Origin: Thereva unica
Lineage: Eukaryota; Arthropoda; Insecta; Diptera; Therevidae
Direction: 5' to 3'
DNA length: 64,000 nt
Assembly (NCBI GenBank): GCA_949987705.1
Contig: OX465283.1
Location: 89,533,313-89,597,312, forward strand
Shown: one piece after another, positions 10,974 to 22,350 of the stretch
How positions within the stretch are numbered: position 1 is the stretch's first letter
Layout of the letters: every line of letters begins with the position of its first letter
Notes under the pieces: model-generated
What the model was told of the DNA's origin: nothing
The model's input: the letters and a program-made list of their open reading frames with translations, nothing else
Databases searched by the model: none
Translations under genes and position numbers: made by a program

Positions 10974-11213
10974 ATTGGGAAAGAACAACATTACGAGTTG
11001 GGACAGTGGTTAAGGCAGCGTTATTCTTTGATTCTAAATAACACATATTCTAAGGATTCAGTATTCGTAATGTCTACAGACGTGGATAGGACTTTAATGA
11101 GTGCCCTATCAAATTTAGCTGGATTATACCCGCCAGAGGGTAAACAAGTTTGGAATACTAATGTTAATTGGCAACCAATTCCTGTACATACTATTCCAGA
11201 AAAAATGGATGCG
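10974..11213 (+). CDS. Histidine acid phosphatase, internal exon (first visible)
   Basis: This exon encodes 80 residues of a membrane or lysosomal acid phosphatase of the histidine phosphatase family (Acph-1 / prostatic acid phosphatase type), which hydrolyses phosphomonoesters at acid pH in the lysosome or outside the cell. It reads [17 protein letters not shown] near its start, then the conserved [11 protein letters not shown] block and [15 protein letters not shown]. The acceptor is TTTTAAATTTTAG and the donor is GTAAGT at 11214; both boundaries are phase 0. The five visible exons sum to 1065 bases, or 354 residues plus stop. The upstream exon(s) with signal peptide and RHG catalytic motif are not in the window. 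The next exon is 29.6 kb away, yet the reading frame and all splice sites seen are intact. Family assignment is strong; the exact orthologue is inferred. Confidence 0.93.
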
Positions 11214-12308
11214 GTAAGTGAAATGGAAAATTATTTTGAAAGTAGCAAATTTCAGCATTTAGTTGCCAATACCGGATTCAAAACCTAATATGTATTTCGC
11301 AAAAAGAAACATTTTGTTATCTTCATCCTTGATTATATCTCGATTACACTCACTTTAAAGTGACTTCAACAACGTCAATTAAAAACCGCAACAAGCCGTA
11401 TTACTTAACGACTTTCGATTTAATATACTAAAAGTATAAGCATAAATAAATAAAGATGTCGAAATTCTAAAAAAATTATATTGTTACAAATTAGGAAAAA
11501 ATGTTTTTGAATTCCTTGATTTATGTACTATGTATGTATGTTAAAATAAAAACAAAAATTAATGAACGTCGAGCTAGCGGCAGTTGCATTCAGCAGAGGC
11601 AAAATTAAAACTCGAGGTCCCTAATAAAAATGGTATTATATCTTTTTCTTTATGTGTAAAGAAGATTTCTAAGCAATTTTGAAGTTCGCGTGACTGAGAC
11701 AATTTTCCAAACTTGCGTGGTTGTATATTACTCGAAATAGATATCTCAATTTAAAAATAACAAGCATTCATTTAAATTATTTGTTTTAAGTATCTACATT
11801 TATACGTGTGGAAAATTCTAAAAAGATTTTAGGGTGCTTGCAAGGGTTTCTAGAAAAATTCGATTTAATTTTTCTGGCTTCATGTTTTGGAAAAAATCAA
11901 ACCTGTAGAACAGGGGAAGAAAATTAATAAAAGTGCTGAAAGCAGGTTTTTAAGAAAAAAGACACAAAAACAAAAAAGTTCAAGCAAAAAAACTATCGCA
12001 CCTCACCAAAGAGCCCGATTTTGAAACGCAAGACGTTGTACTTAATATACTTACTCATATCAGTACGATGACGCCAACCAGTAGTTGCTCGATAAATATG
12101 GTTTGTCGGAGAAGCGTCGTCTCGAACAGCTGCTGTCAGTACAAGCGCTCGGGGCAGGAAACTTTCCGAGTTTCTCCAGGCTATCACCGCACTCGCGAGC
12201 AAATCTTCAGCAGTTAACGAGTGCCAATCAGATCCCACTGGCCAGATTTATTTTTAACGCCACAAACAAGTTTTAATATCCATATATATCCAGTTTTCTA
12301 TCAGTCAA
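11214..12308. other. Start of the 29.6-kb acid phosphatase intron
   Basis: The GTAAGT donor begins an intron that runs to the AG at 40850-40851. This first kilobase is AT-rich. Short ORFs on either strand at 11993-12276 overlap each other and show no family motif. I see no complete transposon in it. Confidence 0.6.
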
Positions 12309-12446
12309 GTTTTTTTTTTTTTTATGTGGCAGTGCTAAGCTTAGTAGTCACCCTTTGTACTACTAGTCCGTCATGTCATTTGTCACGTCATGGTGCAATG
12401 TCTAGCAGTAAGCTTAGTACGGGGGAGGGATGAGGGGGGGTATAGG

Positions 12447-14148
12447 TTAAGGATTAAAAGGTACGGGGGGATATTGAAGAAGGTGGTGATGAACCCTGCG
12501 TTTGAACTCTTGGATGTTGTAGGAGTTCGGAAATACTGACTGCGAGAGATTATTCCACAGCCGAGTTGTTCTATTAACAAACGAATTCATATCCTGTTGA
12601 GTGCGTGAAAGGGGTAGCTGCAGGTGAAGGGAATGAGACGAGTGGGCTAATCTGGTGTTGCGGGTATAAGATTGCCGTGGAGGCAGGAGAGCGTTTAACT
12701 CGGAGGAACAGTCACTATGATAGTAGCGATAAAATTTTGTTAGTGCTGCTACATTCCTACGGTGGCTTAAGGGGTCGATGGTGGAGCAGGCGGTGTCGTC
12801 ATCAATTAACTTGAGCGCCCTTTTTTGCACCTTATCTAACCATGCCAAGGTGGTTATTGGGGCGCCGCCCCAAACGAGAGAGTTATATTCGAGAAGAGGC
12901 CGAATGTAGGATTTATAAATAACAGCACGGGCCGATGGCTGGAGGAGGAACTTGCACCTCTTAAGAAAACCCAAGCACTGGGATGCTTGTTTGGCGATTT
13001 GGAATATGTGGTCATTCCATCGCAAGTCTTTGGCTAATGTCACGCCTAAGATGTGTAAGGATGGTTCGGCCAATAGTTGAACTTCATTCACTTTCAAGGG
13101 TGGAGGGGTGTTGAACTTCTTTTTAGAGATAAGACAGTACTTGGTTTTGGCGGGGTTGAATTCAACACGATTCTTCTTTCCCCACTCTAGAATGAGTTTA
13201 ATGTCGTTATTAATCGACTTGGACATTAGTTCGCGATCATCAAGACAGGATCTGGCATGAGTCTGTCTTGTATCGAAGCTGTACGAGTAACGTAGAGTAC
13301 CGTCGTCAGCGAAGCTGAGAAGTGGGTTGGAGGGGATTGAAAGAAGGTCATTTATAAATATGAGAAATAGGGCCGGTGATAAAATTGACCCCTGGGGTAC
13401 CCCCGCAGAGATCGGGTGGGATGCGGATTTGACGCCATCCAATACCACTTTGATTGAACGGCCAGAAAGGAAACTCTCAATCCACTTTTGTAGAAGTGAG
13501 TCAACTCCAATAGCTGTGAGTTTAGCTAACAGGGCTGAGTGCCAAACTCTATCGAAAGCCTTGGAGATATCCAGAGCAACCAGACTAGACTCACCGGATC
13601 CATGCAGACTACGGCTGAGGTGTTCTGTAAGACAGACTAAAAGATCGCCAGTGGATCTTTTTTGTCGGAAGCCATACTGTCTGTCGTTTATGAGTAGATT
13701 GGATTCTAGATATCCCATAAGCTTTTTGTTGATTATTGTCTCCATTGTTTTGGAGAGAATAGAAGTAATTGCTATTGGTCGGTAATTGGAGGGATCGCTG
13801 GAATCATCTTTTTTCGGTATGGGCTGAACATGGGCAAGTTTCCAAGAGTCGGGATAAACTCCGGAGAAATATGACAGGGAAAATAATTTGCGCAGAGGTT
13901 TAGCCAAAGGTGAGACGCATTGTTTTAAGACGATAGGGGGTATACTATCGGGTCCAGTGGATTTGTTGGCATCGAGCTCCTTGAGGCACCTGTACACCTC
14001 GCGAGTCCTGAAAAAAACCCTGTCCATTGAATGGGCGTTACGCTCGGAAACAGGGGGTAGTACATCAGTTTCGGGTAAAGAAGAATTCGAAGCGAACATA
14101 GATGCTAATAAATTGGCCTTGGATTTGCTGTCTGTTATTACCTTCTCA
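12447..14148 (-). pseudogene. Non-LTR ORF2, reverse-transcriptase half
   Basis: An uninterrupted frame gives 550 residues from the first Met and continues open to the Helitron junction. Reverse-transcriptase blocks run in order: NYRPIAI near residue 105, FRQKRSTGD near 145, LDISKAFD near 176-183, SAGVPQGSILSP near 232-242 and the catalytic FADD at about 263-266. A C-terminal tail with WNNLSQSVFP follows. It copies element RNA at a nicked target. Upstream of the Met the frame contains the DSKSKANLLAS segment that links RT to endonuclease. The RT half itself looks undamaged; the gene is dead only because its 5' half is 20 kb away. A decayed relative lies at 36595-37700 on the other strand. Confidence 0.9.
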
Positions 14149-14284
14149 TCTATCTATCTTCTATCTATATATATAAAAGTCAATGTTTGTGTGTTTGTGT
14201 GTTTGTTCCTTATGGACTCCTAAACCTCTCAACCGATCGTCACAAAATTTTTACCATATCTGCTTGATAATATGGAGAGTGTTT

Positions 14285-14735
14285 ATACGTTATCAGCTTT
14301 GCTCTACCTACCCCTAAAAGGGGTGAAAGGGGGTGGAAAAGGTTGTATGGTGAATTTTTATTTTTTTAGTCAGATTTCTCTCATAATTGGTATAAATATT
14401 CTACAACATAAATAACCGAACACGTGTTTTAGGATTTCTCAAAATTCACCCCCAACCCCCTTAGGGGTGGAATAGGTTGTATAGTAATTTTTTCTTTTTG
14501 GTCAGATTTTTTCAAACTTGGTATAAATATTCTACAACATAAAGAACGGAGCACGTGTTTCAGCATTTCTCAAAATTCATCCCCTAAAGGGGTGAAACGA
14601 GGGAATAGGTTGTATGGTAAATTTCGTCTTTTTGGTCAGGATTTATTGAAACTTGGTATAAATACTCTACAATATAAATAACGGAAAACGTGTTTCAGCA
14701 TTTATCAAAATTCATCCCTTAAGGGGGCCACTGTA
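14285..14735. repeat. Helitron 5' subterminal tandem repeats
   Basis: Three units of roughly 130 bp each contain CCCCTAAAGGGGTGAAA-type palindromes, a GGTTGTATGGTAAATTT block, 'CTTGGTATAAATA' and 'ACGTGTTTCAGCATTTCTC'. They sit between the 5' terminus and the Rep gene. The CCCCTTAGGGG motif resembles that of the minisatellite at 6650-7760, but the rest of the unit differs. Confidence 0.75.
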
Positions 14736-15964
14736 GAATTTGTGAAAATCGATTTTTTTATTGGCTTAAAAAATAGTTTGAACCCTTAAGAATAATATGC
14801 CAAAGGTCCCGCACCCGTGACAAATCAGGAACATAGAAATTTTGACCTGTCCGTCGAGCGCGTCAGCCCTGCTCATATTCCATTTTTACATAAAGAAATT
14901 GACTGATAAACTTTAAACGCGTTTTTCTCAAAATGACATTTTTCAAGTTGGCTAGCAGCATAACTTGATCAATTTTTTACCAAATCGTTTGAAATTTGAA
15001 CTGTATGTAGAAAGCAGGATTCTCCATCGAAGTACGTAGGGATTTTGCAATAGCTTCAATACTTTTTTTGTAAAGTCAGTTCTTTGTAACAATTTTGTGC
15101 TCAATTTTGACTTGAAATAGGGATTCTAAATTTGTGAACTAGAAATCTATATACATACATATATATAAAAGCGAAGTACCACGAAATCTTCGACACTATA
15201 TAGCCTAAAAACTTTGCCAGGTACGTTCCTTATACGATGTAGGCGTCTGCTAATAAACAATTTTTCAAAATATATACTCTTAAGGGGTGGATTGTATGAG
15301 AAATTTTTTAGTCACATTTCTTTCAAAACTTAAAATTCGGCAGGTAGGTTTCTTACACGAACCAGGTACACCATACCCGAGCGGATTCGATTATAATGAG
15401 TTCCAAAGAAAGTAAGAGGTAAGCAAAAACCTTTTTTAGCCTTTCCTTGAGGCGGTGCATCGGTAGCCTGTTAGTGTCCAGATGCACCCATGTACTTCTT
15501 GGAATCTATTTTTAGTTTTTGAAGAGTTATGACATTTTGACATTTCGGAAAGAACATTTCATTCATTGTTATATTTCGAGCAGTGGTGATTGTTATGTTA
15601 TTTGATAACAAATAAATTATCAATTTGCAAAGTGAATATAGTGAAAATTACATAGTGAATATAGTGAAAATTAAGGGTAAGACCTTAAAATATTGCAATT
15701 TTTAAAACACAATATATTTAGTTAATAACTGCATTTATTTAGTTGAATATAAGTAAGGGGTATTTTATTGGTTGCACTTTTTCTTAAATATTCCGACTCT
15801 ATAAAAGTAGAACTGTCATACTACTTAAAGTACTGTGATATTCAAAAGCAGTTCTATTTTCTTCATTTGGTTTCGTTTATTTACAAGTCTGCTGTTTTTA
15901 TATTTACTTCAACGGAAAATCGGCAAAAATAATTCAATCGTCTTATAGTGAAAATTAAATCACA
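14736..15964. other. Helitron 5' non-coding region with a second terminus-like sequence
   Basis: No coding region is visible before the Rep ATG at 15965. At 15146 there is a second TCTATATACATACATATATA followed by TAAAAGCG and preceded by A, closely resembling an insect Helitron 5' end. It may be the original terminus of the Rep-bearing element, with 14149-15145 added from another Helitron. Confidence 0.5.
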
Positions 15965-17435
15965 ATGCCACCCAAGAAACATTTGATTGGTAGATCAACC
16001 AAAAAGGCTAGACAAATGGTAGGAATTAGAGCGGCTGAGACCTCTGAACAGCGTTGCTCACGTTTGCAAAGCCAGCAAACTAGAGCTTCTACTTCAAGAG
16101 CAGCTGAAACCCCTGAAGAGCGCGATGCACGCTTACAATATAAACGTACCAGAGCGTCTACTTCAAGAGCAGCTGAAACACCTGAAGAGCGCGACGCACG
16201 TTTGCAAGCCCAACGAACCGCAGCTTCTACTTCAAGAGCAGCTGAAACACCTGAAGAGCGCGGTGCACGCTTACAATACAAACGCACCAGAGCTTCTACT
16301 TCAAGAGCAGCAGAAACACCTGAAGAGCAACACGCACGTTCTACTTCAAGAGCAGCTGAAACACCTGAAGAGCGCGATGCACGCTTACAATACAAACGCA
16401 CCAGAGCTTCTACTTCAAGAGCAGCTGAAACACCTGAAGACCGCGATGCACGTTTGCAACGCCAACGAACCAGGGTTTCTAATTTGAGAATGAGAAACGA
16501 TTTGAAGATGGAAGCATTCAATTATAATAAAGATCACGATTACACCATGCACCCTAATGTTAACATTGGTCAAATGGATAAATTGTGCCAACATTGTCAC
16601 GCCTTAAAATTTGAAAAAGAATCACCTGGAATGTGCTGTTCCAATGGCAAAGTTGTTTTGCCACAGCTGAATAATCCACCTGATCCCCTTCGCGCGTACG
16701 TAGATGGAACTTCTCCGTTGTCCAAACATTTTTTACAAAATATTCAACGGTACAACTCTTGCTTCCAAATGACATCGTTTGGTGCAACTAATATTGTTCG
16801 TGAAGATGGTTTTATGCCGACATTTAAAATACAAGGACAAGTATACCATAAAGTTGGTTCACTTCTTCCACTTCCCGATGAAGATTCCAAATTTTTACAA
16901 GTTTACTTCATGGGCAACAATGAAGCGGAAGTCGATCAACGTTATGCTATTTCTCGAGGAACGAAACGGGAAATCATTTTAAAATTACAAAATTTACTTC
17001 ACCAACACAACTATTTGGTACGTTTATTCCAAACCGCATTGAATCAAATGCCTTCGGATAACTACCAAAATATCATAAGAGCTGATAAGACGCCAGCTGG
17101 TGAACATCAAGGACGGTTCAATGCTCCAGTAATCAATGAAGTAGCAATTGTTATGGTTGGAGCAGAACAGTGCGATCATCGCGATATTGTTATCCGCAGA
17201 CGAGATGAAAATTTACAACGAATTGCTGAAACACACAGATCATACGATGCGCTCCAATATCCGCTACTATTTTGGCAAGGTGAAGACGGTTGCCATTTTA
17301 ATGTGATGCAAATTGACCCTATTACAAAGGCAGAGACAACAAAAAAGGTGTCTTCTATGGATTTTTATGCATATCGTATCATGATTAGAGACGGAGAATC
17401 CAACCACATCTTGAAGTGCGGTGCGCTTTTCAATC
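15965..17435 (+). pseudogene. Helitron Rep-helicase, N-terminal part
   Basis: The frame opens MPPKKHLIGRSTKK and runs 490 codons until the gypsy LTR. Residues 22-174 are seven tandem units of about 23 residues (RAAETPEERDARLQ...RTRASTS); unit five is 8 residues short. A Helitron-like N domain follows, with MHPNVNIGQMDKLCQHCHALKF, a second Cys pair (MCCSNGK) and 'LQNIQRYNSCFQMTSFGA'. Then comes YHKVGSLLP and the conserved 'YDALQYPLLFWQGEDG' block. Rep-helicases nick and join DNA for rolling-circle transposition. The frame resumes intact at 33582 after the LTR retrotransposon and its 4-bp target duplication. Many of the element's mRNA repeats also create an open antisense frame, which I regard as a shadow. 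Confidence 0.9.
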
Positions 17436-20400
17436 TGTAACGGACGCCCTATGAGACTTAGGCAACCTGCGTTCCTCAATGGACATTCTCACCATAATAT
17501 TACGTCCCCACAGCTAAAGTATCTAACCAAGTAACTAACTATGTAAATAAAGCATCTATACGAAAAGAAAAAAATTTATTCTGTACAAATACTAAATAGT
17601 ATCACAAACGAATTGAATTGAAATGTTCGACTAATAGCTTCAGTCATGGTAAAGACATAATAGTAATAATAACATAAACAAAACGAACAAGAAAAAAAGG
17701 AAAAAATCAGAAATTCGCAAAAGTTTATTCTCATTATTGTCAACTAATCCGCGGTGTTATGTTTTACAACGAGCCGATATGAACTACATATTATGGAAGT
17801 GACGAGAAGAGTGGAGAATTCACAACAATGTCTTTAAGCCATGGCAATTTTAATATGGCTAAAACATTTTATTCATACCTTCTGTTTACCGAACCAGAAG
17901 CACTAAACTCCCGTGAAAATATGCAACCAACTGAAACGAACCATTTTTTTAAAAAAATTCCAATTGACAATCTTGCCAAGATTCTTGGCGATATTGCTAA
18001 GGGCATCGAACGCACCAGTCAACGTGGGATGAAAGCTTCCGAGGGCGGACGATCGGAACCCAAGAGGAACGGAGTGAAAAAGTAAAAAGAGCGGTCCGGG
18101 AGAAAGTGGCTGACGCGTGAGTCGACAGTTTTTTGGGAGAAGTCAGTCAGAGCAGTTGGTTTTTTTGGAACTCGGAGGGCAAGCATACAAGTCGGTGAAG
18201 AAGTAGTGAGTTAGTTGCCCCGAGAATAGTTTTTTTTAAAAATGAAAAAAAAAAAAAAAAGAAAATAGTAAGAAAATTTATTGAATAAAAAAAAAAAAAA
18301 AAGGAGAAAAAGGACCGAACGGCGATAGGCGCTGTGAGACCGAGAAGCTGGACACAAAAGGCGGCACGTGTGGCTGTAGCGGTGATATTGCAGAAAAGGT
18401 TGCGCTATAAGTATCCATCCAAAGGAGATATATGAACATATTACGAGGCGCAAGCAACGGAGACGCAACCAATAAAGAACAAAAGAAGAAAAAAAAAGCT
18501 AACGGAATGGAGAGGCAAACAAAACGGTACTCGTAAATCGGAGTGGAAGTTAGATCCCGTTACAACAGCGGTTTTATCCAGATAAGTTATTAAGAATTAA
18601 ATTAAAGCTTTATTTCTGAATGTTTTATAAAAAAAAAGAAGGAAAATTTCTCATTAGTGATTAATATATTGTTACGTACATAAGGGGATATCAATATACT
18701 AATATAATGACTTAATAGGTGTCAGGAATTAGTTCAAGTTTTCTTAAAGTGTCAAAATTTTTTTTACTTTCGTGGTTAATATCACGCCATTCAAACGAAA
18801 TGGAATCAGTTTTGAATAGTAGTTAGTTTTTTTCGAATACATCAAGGTTTTTGCCTTTTTTTTATGATAAATATCACACCTATTCAACTTAAACGATATG
18901 AATACTTATATTCGTGTAGAATTTGACCTTTTGATCTGGTGGTGAATAACATTACGCCATTTTAAACATTAATGCTACTTAAAAGAAAAAATTTTTTTTA
19001 TTATACATATTAACTATAAATAAGCAATTATAAATTATACTTATGCTTCTTAAAGAATTTGGTAATGGTGACAGAATTTTGTTTTTTATGATAAATATCA
19101 CACCCATTCAACTTAAACGATTCTTATATTCGTGTAGAATTTGACCTTTTGATCTGGTGGTGAATAACATTACGCCATTTTAAACATTAATACTACTTAT
19201 AAAATTTTTTTATTATACATATTAACTATATTAATAAGCCATTATATATTACGCTTATATGCTGCTTAAAGAATTTGGAAATGGTGACAGAATTTTGGTT
19301 AATTAATAAAATATTACAGTATTGTTAGGAACTTAATGAATTAAGTTACTTGGAAGTTATTTTGATCGATCCAATTGTAATAACGTTTAAGGAATTATTT
19401 TGTTTGATTATTGTATACTGCGGTATGATATTTTGGAATCTTCATCACTAAATTGACTTTGATTTTAGTATGAGTTGGAATATAATTGAATTTACTCGGT
19501 CAAAAAAATGATATTTACATTAGTGCTAACTTTTCATGACTTTCTTTATCTTTTATGATGTTTCGGAAGGTTATACATGACGATCTTCAGTTCTACTTTG
19601 TGTATTTTGTGGCTTTCGGTTAGGAGCATGTATATTTAGTTGAAGTAACTGTTGTTCTGCTATTAGGGCAAGTTGACTTAAGTTTAGTTGTGACTATCGA
19701 GGAGCTATTTGCTTTAGACTTTTGAGTTGTTTTTCTTTTCTTTGGTTGAGTATTTTCCTTAAGTTTTGGAGGTTTAGTTTAGTACTATTTTCCGGCCATA
19801 AATATTGATTTCTCTGTTGTCCGTTTATTTTAGAGAGAATTAGAGGTATTTGAGGCATTCGACGGTTGTTTTGGTCATATTGCTTGAGTATTATCATGAT
19901 TCTTGTCCTTATGGTGATATAACAGTATATTGGTTGTTGAGTTAATTTGTCTTACCTTACCTTTACCACGGCTTCCGAAAGATGAAGAAATAACGAAAGG
20001 TGTTCGGAAAGTAAATTTTTTTTAAAGATAGTAATTGATTTAAAGATCAGGAATTGTTACAAAAGAAAAAGGTTAGTGCGAACCCAATTCCAAGTATCAT
20101 AGGTAGTCCCGCGAATTATTGTAATATGCATTGGCTAGGTACTAGTTTTAAGATTGTAAGAATTGATTAATTTTGCACAGACCTGTATATTAGATTGTTA
20201 TATTCGATTTAGTTCATATAAGGCACGACACACTTGAGTTATAGCTAAGATTATATGTACCACTGATGTTGAAAATAAATTTGAGAAAATAAGAAAAAAA
20301 AGGGAACAAAAGTAAATTGAGGCTCTTATTTCGAATATTCGCTATTCCGCTCCTTCCACAACAATTTTTGTAGATTGACAACGATGGACCAGGGATCGTA

Positions 20401-20877
20401 AACTTCAAGGACATAGGGTCCCCGGGCTAGGGGATGCCCCGAACAAGGTAGGTACCCCAATGTGGGCTGCGACATCTCCCTGCAGCCCTGATGGTTTGAA
20501 ACAGTGACCATGCATGGCATAAAGATTCGACGGCTTCCCTCTCGTTCAGCACAAAACCCCCCTGTCGCATGACTCAATTGTCTTTATAGCACGCGGACTT
20601 TTTCCATTGTCAGCTAACTGTCGGCCAATGGCCATCCCTGCACCAAGAACCCCCCCCACGGCGAGCTAAGCAGCGCAGCGCTAGGCGTGCTAATTGTCGG
20701 TGCAGAGGAGACCTCCCTTCCTCGCGATAGATGTTGGTGGTTTTATTTCCTTCTGCCACATTTGGTCTTCTGGACTCACCTTCCCACTACGATTTTTTTT
20801 ATGCTGTCCTGGTATACCTTCTTCCCGTTGCTCTTCGTGTCCAGAACACAGTACATGACCCCCTAACGACAGTTACA
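17436..20877 (+). repeat. 5' LTR of the gypsy element
   Basis: 3442 bp, bounded by TGTAAC and GTTACA. This is unusually long for an insect gypsy LTR. It differs from the 3' LTR by a small number of substitutions, homopolymer length changes, and two short indels (near 19127 and 19515). It contains an 85-codon ORF at 17828-18085. Confidence 0.92.
17828..18085 (+). CDS. 85-residue ORF inside the LTR, unknown function
   Basis: The ORF begins MSLSHGNFNMAKTF and ends with a basic tail (SEPKRNGVKK). A copy in the other LTR (28167-28424) has the same length with two amino-acid changes (F to C, N to K), both non-synonymous. I recognise no domain and see no signal peptide or membrane segment. An ORF of this size in AT-rich DNA can arise by chance, so protein-coding status is uncertain. 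Being in the LTR it could be transcribed as part of U3 or R. Confidence 0.3.
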   Translation: MSLSHGNFNMAKTFYSYLLFTEPEALNSRENMQPTETNHFFKKIPIDNLAKILGDIAKGIERTSQRGMKASEGGRSEPKRNGVKK

Positions 20878-20883
20878 TAAAAA

Positions 20884-20895
20884 TGGCGCCCAACG
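20884..20895 (+). promoter_or_regulatory. Primer-binding site, tRNA-Lys type
   Basis: TGGCGCCCAACG begins six bases after the 5' LTR. It is complementary to the 3' end of insect tRNA-Lys (CGTTGGGCGCCA), the primer used by gypsy-type elements to start minus-strand synthesis. Confidence 0.85.
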
Positions 20896-22350
20896 ATAGG
20901 CTAATGATTCGTTCCTTAGACCTAAATATGAACTCGGATAGGTCTACTTGTCACTAAACGACCACCTTTCTCCTAGTTATTGGCAAATCACCGCCCTCTA
21001 TAGAAAATCTTTTCATCCGAGTAAATTCCTCAGTTCTGTTCTTCGCTATAGTAGCGAAAATGAATAACACATTCAAATTGTGTGGTACTGCCGACGAGAG
21101 GACCCTGGAGTGGACTTCTTTCACTTTCATTCCCACCTTCATGTCCAAGTCACTCCGGTTATAATGGGCGACGGTATTTACCGCGGTGCCCTAGCCCTTG
21201 TCATTCTTCTTTTCTTTTCCACTATCCCTCTTCTCTCTATATAATTTCACCTTTTATTTCTTTTGCGGTAGTCTCTGAATTCAATTATTCCCTGTCAGGC
21301 AGACTCGGAGTCTGGCTAACAGGCGTCCTATCGCCTGGCACTGCGCGAGTGTGCACTGACCACGGAACCTACACTATTTTCTCCTGTTTCATTATTTAGT
21401 ATGGTCGGCTGGACCCAACGATGTCAGACCTGCCCCGTCTGGGCTAACAGGCGTTACATCGCGTGGCCTTGCGACAGGTTCGGCACAATGGTAGCCACCC
21501 GACCCCGTCAAACAACCACGCCGTGCCACTTTCCTGGATTTCAGTAGGCTCTGCCTCTGACTAGTCGTAGTGGAACGGCTGAGCGGTTCCCAAATTTTTG
21601 GTCAAACAGAGACTTCTATCCTTCATTCTTCCCTCCCACTTTATGTCTTATTCATGGTCACGGTCCTTCAACCTGCCTGGGAAGCCAGGGTGTCGCAGCA
21701 TGAGGTTTCTTTTGGAGAGGACGGTGTTATACCTTTGTCTAGTACCGCCCCCTTCAACGAGCCTCCTACATGGGGTATTTATTGTTTCTGTCGACGCTGG
21801 TTCTCGTCAGTTGGAATCTGGATGACTCACAACTGACTGTCAGCAGCGCCGTCAGCCACCTGTAAGGGGACGTCTCTTGCTGGGGACCTTACTCCTTAGT
21901 TCATGAATTTTTAGTTTTTTTCGTGCTTATAGAATCATTAGTAATTTGGGTATATTTAGATACATTGCTCGTTTAGAAATTAACCTTGAAACTTCATTCC
22001 TACAAACTTACTTTTGGCTTACTATTAGGTTTAGTAATAATCACAATTTAACCAGTTAGACCCGCAATTTTCACATTTACATTCAAATATATGTATATAT
22101 AGATCTATATAAATATAAATAGTAGACGAAGTCGCAATTGGTCCGCTGCTGTTTGTTTTCAGAACTATCATCTTAGATAAAGTAAACAAATTTTCTCCCT
22201 GAACTCTTAGATTCGTATAATTACACTTAGATTTGGATAAGTGTGGACCACTTTAGGGTGGTATTGTTGGATTATTGACTATTAGTATCAATTATTACTT
22301 GGTGGAATTATAAAGGCCGAAATCTTCCTTAGTGAAAGTAAATAAGCCAA
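20896..22350 (+). other. Leader region of the gypsy element
   Basis: About 1.45 kb between PBS and gag with no credible protein. The part at about 21290-21540 (GAGTCTGGCTAACAGGCG, then GCCTGGCACTGCGCGAG, then TTAGTATGGTCGG and GTCTGGGCTAAC) recurs in diverged form after pol at 26910-27090, so the coding region is bracketed by direct repeats. It could hold packaging or translational control structures, which is inference only. Confidence 0.6.

Noticed and set aside
11993..12276. Overlapping ORFs on both strands in the acid phosphatase intron
   Set aside because: No family resemblance; both are short and mutually overlapping.
15955..16521. 188-codon minus-strand ORF with repeated RASRSSGVSAALEVEALV units
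   Set aside because: It is the antisense shadow of the Rep N-terminal repeat array; the tandem repeat keeps all stops out of that frame.
18211..18472. Minus-strand ORFs rich in Phe in the LTR
   Set aside because: They come from A-runs on the + strand (poly-Phe) and change length between the two LTRs.
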